A stretch of 64,000 nt of DNA, taken from assembly GCA_948474755.1 (NCBI GenBank), contig CAOLHI010003110.1, positions 124,001 through 188,000 on the forward strand, given 5' to 3'. The translations under genes were made by a program, and so were the position numbers. The notes beneath the pieces were generated by a model. It was not told where the DNA came from, did not search any database, and was given only the letters and a program-made list of their open reading frames with translations. Positions 58,501-64,000 of this stretch are shown piece by piece (the first letter of the stretch is position 1; each line of letters opens with the position of its first letter). The stretch comes from Ctenosaura bakeri. Its lineage: Eukaryota > Chordata > Lepidosauria > Squamata > Iguanidae.

Positions 58501-61500
58501 CTTCGACTTCTCAGACTTCTACTGCTACTCTTCTGGGAGATGTGGCTTTTTTTTCCCCTGGAAGTTTGTTCCGAGCATAAATATCCCAGGCGAGGAGACA
58601 CTGAGCGAAGGGAGGGAGGAGGCGAAGTCTGGTTTGCTTGCTTTCAAACCTACACATGCTCAGACTTCGGGGCCGCCTTTGCGGCTCTATTTCTACTACA
58701 CGGCAAATTCATCGCCACCGTAAGGGTGCCCGAACCGTGCCCGAGATCCTGAGAAGATCAGCTTGAAAGGGAAATGAAACTTCTGTTTGAAGCCAACCGC
58801 GTTTGGTCGTGTAATCGAACACACCCACACCGGAGCCCTTGGCAGGTTTACTCGGAAGTAAGCCCCTTCGAGTACCGTGACCCTTCCTCCCACGTTAAAG
58901 AGGGACCAGGAATGCGACAGATCTGGCCTTCTCCCAAAACCCGGCGCCCTTCCTCCCAGAGGTGTTAGCTACAGTCCCCATCATCCTTGGATCGCACGCC
59001 GGCAGGTGATCGGAGTTGTAGTTCGACACATCCGGAGGGCCGCCAAGGTTAAATTAAGGCCCGGGAGCGGGAGGGAGGGGGTACAACAACCCGTGCCTGG
59101 GTTGTGTTTTCTTTAAAGAGAGAGAGGGGGGAAAGGGGGGCAGTTTTGTACCTGGAAAAGTGTCCTGAAACTGGTGCTGAACTGAATTCCTTGGGGTGGT
59201 GTTTAAGGGCCCCAGGACTCCGGAGGTGTCGTTAATGGGTTCTAGAGAAGCGAAGAACTGGCCGGCCGGAGGCTGTAAGGCGGGGGGAACGTGAACCCCA
59301 CTTGGGCGGCTGGTGCTTAACAAGGAGGTGAGATCTGCGGGCGACAGGAACAAGGAGAGCTGGTTACTAGACTCGCAAGCGACGGCCTGCCCGACACCCC
59401 TCTGGATTGCCCGGGGGAGCCTGCCCGCGCAGTGATGTGCCACGAAGGGGGCGGGCAAAATGAGTGTGTTGCCCCCCAAAATAAGAATTATAGCCCCCCA
59501 CGAAATATTCCTGCAATCTCCAAATTTCTATCACTGCCGTAACTTAGTGGTATGGGAATTGGGCTAGATAGGACTCTGGAGACTAGGGCCATTTCCTCAC
59601 TAGGCTGTTATAGTGCTATTACTCCACTTTCAGCAACCTATGGAATCCTGGGGTTTGCAATTTAGGGAGGGGCCTGAAGGCCTCTCCCTAAATGGCGAAC
59701 CCCAGGATTCCATAGGATGTTAAAAGTGGAATAATAACACTATAACAGTGCTATGGCCTAGGGTTCAAATCCCAAGTCGACCGTGAAAAGCCAATGGTGT
59801 AAGTCGTACTTTCTCCATTCCCGAGAAAGGAAAGGGCAAACCCCCTCTGAACAAGTCGTGCCAAGAAACCCCCGTGATAAGGTCGCCATAAATCGCAGAC
59901 AACTCGAAGGCACACAGCAACAAATTAAGCTGCACCTTCAGCTGAACTTCTGAGAACATTGTTCAGGCATCCAAAGCAAGGGGGCAGGCAAAGTGAGGAC
60001 GGGAATGCGAGCATAGGCAGAGTTCTAGGAGTGAACGATTTTGTCTGTAGTGCTAGAAATTGGGGGGGGGGGTGGAAGGAAAAGTTTAACTTACAAACTT
60101 TTTATCTGGTGGGGAAATGCTACGCCCCTACCGCAGACAAAGGGCCCTGGAAAAGGTGCTGGACCCTCCAGGACCGGGCACGGTGGGAGGGGGAGGCGGT
60201 GTTGGTGATACGCGGAAAGCAGACCCCCTCCACCCCAAAGATGTCGGTCCCCGAGGATCCTAACCTCTTCCTGGACCTTTACTCGCCCACAGCCTGCCCG
60301 ATATTGGAAAAGCTTTTCGCCTTTGACGCGAATTTATGGCAAGGGAGCTCCAGCTTTCGGGACAGATTGAATTCCTCTTAACCTTTGACTTGGGAGTCAG
60401 TCCCTTGAAATCAATGAGATTCCGGTTCGGGTAAGCCCATTAGGCTCCCGATTAGGAGGATCGAATGGAGGATGAAGAGAAGGCCTCGGGGCCTGGACTG
60501 GAATCTTTCCGTAAGAGAGATCTTGACCCGAGAGATCTTGACTTTCTAAAAGAAACCTGTGGATCGGAGCCGGGAAGGTTTGTTCTGAACAATCCCCCCG
60601 CCCCCAGAAAAAGTCTAGGAATGGGCGATGGCAGAAAGAGGAAGAAAAGGAGGAAAAGATTTTAGGGCTTTGGGCAGAAGTTACAAATTCACATTTATTT
60701 GGGAACAGAGGAGAAAACAGTCTTTACAAACAGCGACCTGTTTCTCAACCACCGATTCAGAAGTTACATTTGCTGATTGTGAATAGTGTTCCAGACCAAA
60801 AGAGAAAAGAGGGTTGATCTTAATTAAGTACCACACTAACCGGTTGCAACAAAGAATTGCGTGCGACACCGGAAATACATTTGTGATAGCATAAGCTTTT
60901 CTGGATTGCAACACTTCATGCAGCCGATGAAGTGGACTGTGGTGGACGAAAGCTTATGCCATCATAAATCTGTTAACCCTTGAAGTGCCGGGAGACACCG
61001 GCTTGTTAAGAATTTTAGGAACTCGTTCCTCTTATACTCGGACAGCGGGATCCTGGATGTTTTTAACGCTTAACCATCCGTTAATGTTAACATTTACCCC
61101 AGGCAGTCTCCAATTTATGTCCAAAGGGACGAACAACCTAATCTCCTTAGAAGGAACATATTTTTTTGAGGATTTGACACCCTGGGATTTTGAGTCAAGC
61201 CATAGGTCTCACTAACCCAGGCGTCTTATAAAAACATCATCTTGTTCTCCCACAATAACGCTTTGGTCACAACGAGTTTTTGTTTCGTTATATCCTTTTT
61301 GGAGGAAGGCCACTGTCAGCCACCCTCGGCATTCAATGTCCGACGCGTTCACTAAAAGACGCAAAACTATTTTGCGTTGTGGGGTTTTTGCTTTATTGGG
61401 AATATTTAACACCGATTGCAGTCGCCTATTGGTTTGAATCAGTGGGCAAGCCTGCCTATTCGCATTAGCAATGGGATGGATGTGCCCCCAGGGCGAGTTT

Positions 61501-63377
61501 CTTAGCTTCTCTATCTCAACACGGAAAGATAAATTGGGGGGGGGATGCACAGCGCGACTCTACTTGTTTTTCTTCAGAGAGGAGGACCTCTGGGGTCAAA
61601 AGGACTTATCCTTAGGTTTGGGGATCGTTTAAAAGGCCTGTCGTCATGTACCAAGGAGTTAGTAGCACGACTTCTGAAGGATGGGGAAAATGGCATGCGA
61701 TCAAGTGTACCTCAACGGAACCGGGGGAAATCAACAGGTCGTACTTCCAACTAAATGTGTTCCGGATGGGCCTGCTTGCCTGATTTATTCTTTGGACTCT
61801 ATCTGAAACTTGAAGCAATCCGGTTACTCAACGATCCCTCCCGTTGAGCAACGCTAGAAAGGGCGCAGCTTTGGTTTCCTCCCCAGCGCCGCCCTGCCTT
61901 TTATAGCGGAACACCGGGAAACTTCAGATTTCGACTAATGGAATTACAGAACCGAGGCACCAATAAAAGATCTGAAGCAGGCTAGAAAAACGGTCACTTC
62001 TCCTTCCAAATTTGTACTTCTTTTCCACCCCACACCCCACCGTTGTAGTAATTGGGACCTGCCATTTCTGAAGAGGAATCGAAACGATACGGATCTTCCG
62101 GGCTCTTTACGTTATGGAAGTTATAGCTCTGTATCCATCTAGACGGATGGATGCTCGGATAAATAAACAAGACCCTGAAGAAGTTACTTTTTTGGGGGGG
62201 TCGATAGCTCCCAGGATCCCCCATCTTGAGGCTCCCAGCTTGGGGATTCTGGGAGGTGTAACACAAAAAGTAATTTCTCCAAGGCTGTGGGACAGAAAAA
62301 TACTACAACCCGTCGTGAGGTTTGTATCTAAATCCGACAGAGATTAGGGCCATTTCCACGCTAGCCTGTTATAGGCGATTTCCGCACTAGCCTCCCGGCG
62401 GGCCCCTCCCGAAACTGCAAACCCCAGGATTCCAGAGGAGGTTGAAAGTGGAATCATCACGCTATAACAGGCTAGTGCGGAAAAGGCCATAGTGTTATTA
62501 TTCTGCTTTCAACATTCTATGGAATCCTGGGGTTTGCAGTTCAAGGAGGGGCCTGAGGCACAGGATTCCATAGGATGTTGAAAGAGGAATAATAACACTG
62601 TAACAGGCTAGTGCGGAAATGGGCTAGGTTGGCACACAAGACACAAACGCCCAAAAGGGCTCGATCGGACGGAGTGGGCAGCCCTATCCGTCTCACCCCC
62701 ACACACAGCCCCCCTGACACTTTGCTGTTCCTGCTACTGGACAGTTTAAATTAAACCCTAAGCGGATAAGGGAGCCTATCCAAAAAAGAGGCCAGCATAG
62801 ACGGCTTCCTTCTACCTCTCAGCGTGTTGCTTTCCTTGAGCTTCGGGTCAAACTCGGCGGACAATATGCGATCAATCCCAAACTTTAAGTCTTTGCTGGA
62901 CGGCGCCGGAGCCAAGCCGGGCTGGGTCTGGTGGCTCTGGGGGCCCCTGCCCGGGACCGGGCCGCCTCCGGAGGTGGGCGAGCGCTGCGGGTGCGGGTGG
63001 TGGTAAGGCGCCGAGAGAGGCGAGAGCCGGGCGGGGAAGGCGACGGCGCTGTCCGGGGCTACCAAGGGGGTCGGCCGGAGCGGCGAGGCGGCGGCGGCGG
63101 CGGCGTGGAACTGCGCGTGGGCGTGGACGGCGCCTAGATGGGCGGCCAGGCTGGCCGAGGGGGCTCCGGGCAGCCCGTCCACCCCCGAGGCCTCCCCGCC
63201 GGCGGCGGCGGTGGCGGCGTGCAGGATGTCCGCGATGCAGAAGGAGGGCTTCTTGAGCCCCGAGGGATCCAAGGAGAAGCAGCCGCCGGCCCCGCCCGGC
63301 CCCGCCGGGCTGCAATACGCCGCGGACCACAGGCTGAAGTTGGAGGCGTAGAAGGGAGCCAGCCCGGCCGTGTACAT
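52120..63377 (-). CDS. HLX: HLX homeobox transcription factor, four coding exons, complete
   Basis: The coding sequence joins 63377-62816, 59334-59152, 58110-57926 and 52512-52120 on the minus strand. It totals 1323 nt, giving 440 residues plus TGA. All introns are GT-AG and the phases agree (1, 1, 0). The N-terminus (GLAPFYASNFSLWSAAYC) is the HLX signature. Two eh1-like motifs, FCIADIL at residues 46-52 and FGIDRIL at 166-172, could recruit Groucho/TLE corepressors. The homeodomain spans about residues 267-326, with F274, L282, F286, W314, F315, N317 and R319 at canonical positions. An acidic, serine-rich tail follows. HLX proteins are nuclear DNA-binding regulators needed for gut mesenchyme, liver and haematopoietic or T-cell development in other vertebrates. 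The human protein is about 488 residues, so this one is shorter, mainly through missing polyglutamine/histidine stretches and a different C-terminus. The introns are about 3.5, 1.0 and 5.4 kb and full of repeats. No frameshift or internal stop is seen. Confidence 0.96.
52944..53136 (-). mobile_element. tRNA-derived SINE
   Basis: The plus strand shows the reversed tail TTGTTGTTGGGTGCCTTCAA at the left and reversed head CTACGCTGGCTTTC at the right. The AATCCAACCCTGGTCTCC block is the reverse of the B-box region. It lies in HLX intron 3, in the sense orientation. Confidence 0.85.
53221..53428 (+). mobile_element. 5S-rRNA-derived SINE (SINE3 type)
   Basis: GGTCTTGGAAGCTAAGGTCAG...CCCTGGTTAGTACATGGATGGGAGACC...GGAATACCAAATGCTGTAGGC matches 5S rRNA box A to box C. 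The body AGTGGCAAAACCACCTCTGG and the tail CGATCGCCATAAGTC...GACTTGAAAACACA follow. It is not a functional 5S gene. Confidence 0.9.
53925..54034 (+). repeat. SINE 3' fragment
   Basis: A partial body ends in the family tail GGAGCTACCTTGAAGGCACATAACAAACAAA at 54002-54033. The head is not recognisable. Confidence 0.55.
54835..54860. repeat. (CA)n microsatellite
   Basis: A CA-rich run interrupted by ACATA, in HLX intron 3. Confidence 0.8.
56040..56064. repeat. (GTTT)n microsatellite
   Basis: Six tandem TTTG units in HLX intron 3. Confidence 0.9.
56205..56285. mobile_element. Short inverted-repeat element with the ACAACTCCCAGAAT motif
   Basis: TTTTGGGGACGACAATTCCC at the left pairs with GGGAGTTGTCGTCCCCCAAAGG at the right, around a short centre. 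It belongs to a dispersed hairpin family seen repeatedly in the window. Confidence 0.7.
56739..56975 (+). mobile_element. 5S-rRNA-derived SINE (SINE3 type)
   Basis: The head GTCAGATCGTGGAAGC...CCCTGGTTAGTACTTGGATGGGAGACCGCC...GAATACCAGGTGTTGTAGGC is the 3' two-thirds of 5S rRNA, including its internal promoter. A SINE body (AACTGGCAAAACAAAACA...) and the tail GGGGTCGCCATAAATG follow. It lies in HLX intron 3. Confidence 0.9.
57064..57268 (+). mobile_element. tRNA-derived SINE, near full length
   Basis: It begins GGGAGAGCCAGCGTGCTG, contains GGAGACCAGAGTTCGAGTA (B-box region) and CCACTGAGTGACCTTGGGC, and ends GGGTCGCAGTAAGTCGG...GTGAAAGCACATAAAAGC. It is a clean reference copy of the family in this window, in HLX intron 3, antisense to the gene. 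Confidence 0.85.
57480..57563 (+). repeat. 5S-type SINE, 3' fragment
   Basis: The block CTCCCTTAAGAAAACCATG...GGGTTGACATAAG...GGCGACTTAAAGGCACA matches the body and tail of the two 5S-derived SINEs in this window. The 5S head is missing. It lies in HLX intron 3. Confidence 0.65.
57640..57780 (+). repeat. Degenerate SINE fragment near HLX exon 3
   Basis: The block CAAGTTCTCAGGCTCAGAG...CCATGGCAACCTCCTCTGAA...AGGAAACCC followed by a GAATCACTTTGAAGCC tail resembles a SINE body. It is poorly conserved and its family is unclear. It ends about 145 bp from exon 3. Confidence 0.4.
57926..58110 (-). CDS. HLX: HLX coding exon 3 (residues 249-310, homeodomain helices 1-2)
   Basis: The acceptor is CTCTTAG|GT at 58111/58110 and the donor is CAA|GTAAGC at 57926/57925. 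It encodes PYAVLTKDTLPQTYKRKRSW followed by the first 44 residues of the homeodomain, ending at Gln310 before the recognition helix. Residues F274, L282 and F286 build the hydrophobic core. The interrupted homeodomain (break between residues 44 and 45) is typical of HLX and several NK/H2.0-like genes. Confidence 0.96.
58965..59045. repeat. Hairpin-family fragment
   Basis: AGCTACAGTCCCCATCATCC and GGAGTTGTAGTTCGACACAT form the degenerate arms of the short inverted-repeat family. It lies in HLX intron 2. Confidence 0.5.
59152..59334 (-). CDS. HLX: HLX coding exon 2 (residues 188-249)
   Basis: The acceptor is CCCGCAG|AT at 59335/59334 and the donor is CCAG|GTACAA at 59152/59151. The exon starts by completing Asp188 and ends with the first base of Gly249. 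It encodes the conserved HLX linker, including AGQFFASLEPIND and NSVQHQFQDTFPG, which lies N-terminal to the homeodomain. Both splice sites are phase 1. Confidence 0.94.
59537..59940 (+). mobile_element. tRNA-derived SINE interrupted by a MITE (HLX intron 1)
   Basis: The SINE head (GGACTCTGGAGACTAG) runs to 59586, then is interrupted by a MITE at 59587-59758. It resumes with the B-box-like GGTTCAAATCCC at 59762 and the tail GGTCGCCATAAATCG...CTCGAAGGCACACAGCAACA. The orientation is antisense to HLX. Confidence 0.85.
59587..59758. mobile_element. Palindromic MITE inserted in a SINE
   Basis: This 172-bp element has GGCCATTTCCTCACTAG at the left and ends CTATGGCC. TAG is duplicated at 59584-59586 and 59759-59761. 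The target lies inside the tRNA-like head of a SINE, just before its B box, so the SINE was there first. Confidence 0.9.
60880..60992 (+). repeat. Penelope-like element 3' end with degenerate hammerhead-like motif
   Basis: The segment contains GATGAAGTGGACTG, GGACGAAAGCTTATGCC and a downstream ATAAATCTGTTA. This matches a sequence common at the 3' ends of Penelope-like retroelements in reptile genomes, recognised from memory. An inverted AGCATAAGCTTTT precedes it. The CGATGA (60925-60930) and CGAAAG (60947-60952) blocks correspond to hammerhead core boxes, but helix II is disrupted. It lies in HLX intron 1. Confidence 0.6.
62193..62275. repeat. Hairpin-family fragment
   Basis: TCGATAGCTCCCAGGATCCC and GGGATTCTGGGAGGTGTAAC are inverted arms. 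It lies in HLX intron 1, next to the nested MITEs. Confidence 0.5.
62348..62624. mobile_element. Palindromic MITE with a second MITE nested inside (HLX intron 1)
   Basis: The outer copy has GGCCATTTCC at the left and a GGAAATGGGC end, flanked by the duplication TAG (62345-62347 and 62625-62627). It is interrupted at 62374-62488 by another member of the same family. Its right arm has lost the palindrome centre. Confidence 0.85.
62374..62488. mobile_element. Nested palindromic MITE inside another MITE
   Basis: This 115-bp copy begins GGCGATTTCCGCACTAG and ends CTAGTGCGGAAAAGGCC. It is flanked by ATA on both sides (62371-62373 and 62489-62491), where ATA belongs to the outer element. Most of its left arm is deleted. 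Confidence 0.85.
62816..63377 (-). CDS. HLX: HLX coding exon 1 (residues 1-187 plus first base of 188)
   Basis: The start is the ATG at 63377, which aligns with the usual HLX N-terminus and has A at -3. The frame stays open upstream, but no ATG occurs there before the reading-frame end, only a TTG at 63419. The exon is very GC-rich and codes for an alanine/glycine/proline-rich region, both eh1-like motifs and the conserved block SAPAPSSKDLKFGIDRILSA. The donor is AGAG|GTAGAA at 62816/62815, and an in-frame stop follows in the intron. CpG density is high, as expected for an exon inside a promoter island. Confidence 0.95.
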
Positions 63378-64000
63378 CCTGCCGCCCGGCGCCGGACCCG
63401 CGAGGCGCCGCCGGGGCAAGGCAGCCGCCCTCTCCGTCCCGCCGGCCGCCGATCGCCGCCTGCCCTTCCGCCGGCCGGCTGGCCAGCGCCGGAGACCTCA
63501 GCCCCGCGACGCCTCTCGGCCCGGGCGCATCGCGGAAGGCGGAGCGAGGCCACGCAGCCCTCCGGAGCCGGACGCGGGGAAAGACGGGCGCGTCAAACCA
63601 AATAACAACAACCCCAGACACGCAAGGCGGCGCAACGCCCCCGAGGCAGAGGGGAGCGGGAGGCGGAGGGAGCGAAAGGGGGCCGGCCCGCCCGCCCGCC
63701 CGCCCGCCGCTGAAGCCACTTCCCAGCCTCCGCGTCCTTCCCGCCCTCTAGGCGCGGCGTAAAGAGCGCAAACTTCTTCCCGGCGCGGATTGGGCCAGGG
63801 GGCGCCCAATCGGAGCGGAGGGGGTGTGGCCGAGAAGGGGAGGGGGCGCGAAGGAGAGACAAGCCCCGCCCCTCCGCGAGGCCGCTGAGGCTGCGGCTGG
63901 GGGCGCCGGGGGAGCACGTGATCGCTTTGCGTTCCCTCTCCTCCGGAGGGAGGAGGCTACCTGGCGGGAGAAGGAGGGCACCTCCGGGTATATGGTCCCT
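63378..64000 (-). promoter_or_regulatory. HLX: HLX 5' leader and CpG-island promoter
   Basis: The stretch is extremely GC- and CpG-rich and continuous with exon 1. A CCAAT box occurs in each orientation close together (ATTGG near 63789 and CCAAT near 63805). A CACGTG E-box lies near 63916. No convincing TATA box is present, so a dispersed CpG-island promoter is likely. The start site cannot be fixed from sequence alone. The window ends inside or just beyond this promoter. Confidence 0.65.
63686..63708. repeat. (CCCG)n short tandem repeat in the HLX 5' region
   Basis: About five units of CCCG/CCGC lie in the GC-rich leader or promoter. On the HLX strand it reads as a G-rich run of GGGC units that could form G-quadruplex structures. 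Confidence 0.8.

Noticed and set aside
59959..60381. A 140-residue plus-strand frame in HLX intron 1
   Set aside because: Its last 46 residues look protein-like by eye, but I recognise no family and see no splice or promoter context.
63378..63419. An N-terminal extension of HLX from 63419
   Set aside because: The codon there is TTG, not ATG. The ATG at 63377 matches the family start and has A at -3.
62872..63621. Long open frames on both strands over HLX exon 1 and its leader (139-249 residues)
   Set aside because: They are R/G/P/A-rich shadows of a very GC-rich exon and promoter, without homology. Only the HLX frame has conserved residues and splice sites.

Overview
This window is vertebrate nuclear DNA, most likely from a squamate reptile (a lizard). 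The grounds are one intron-containing vertebrate homeobox gene, GT-AG introns, CpG islands, and a dense repeat load with a squamate signature: tRNA-derived SINEs, 5S-rRNA-derived SINEs with the same 3' tail, hAT elements, Penelope-like and CR1 tails, and very many short palindromic DNA-transposon copies. The species was not identified.

Only one protein-coding gene can be supported: HLX (H2.0-like homeobox), on the minus strand. It has four coding exons at 63377-62816, 59334-59152, 58110-57926 and 52512-52120. The exons join in frame into a 440-residue protein with a complete homeodomain split across exons 3 and 4. A CpG-rich promoter and 5' leader lie between the start codon and the right edge of the window. 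A 3' UTR with an AATAAA signal ends near 51490. The introns are full of SINEs and palindromic transposons, and coding start to stop spans about 11.3 kb.

Positions 1-51490, downstream of HLX, look like a gene-poor flank. Every open frame there is short, lacks a recognisable family and usually overlaps a repeat. The flank carries an ERV-like solo LTR (about 5.95-6.83 kb), a probable reverse-strand LTR (22.3-22.8 kb), a 948-bp hAT element with a perfect 8-bp target duplication (21.3-22.2 kb), and a second hAT (23.3-23.7 kb). It also has a pair of inverted composite repeats (10.7-11.3 and 19.1-19.9 kb), many SINEs including SINE-in-SINE nests, and about twenty palindromic MITEs with the terminus GGCCATTTCCGCACTA and 3-bp target duplications. 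A CpG island at about 31.56-32.4 kb, next to a polypurine tract, is the strongest non-coding candidate for a regulatory element or non-coding RNA promoter. Several non-repetitive, motif-dense blocks (4.3, 8.8, 18.5 and 49.7 kb) are weaker enhancer candidates.

The most unusual signal is the palindromic MITE family. Arms of one copy are nearly identical to each other and share variants that distinguish that copy from its relatives. Arm-to-arm differences fall partly at CpG sites. This suggests arm homogenisation before insertion. Nested insertions give a clear order of events.
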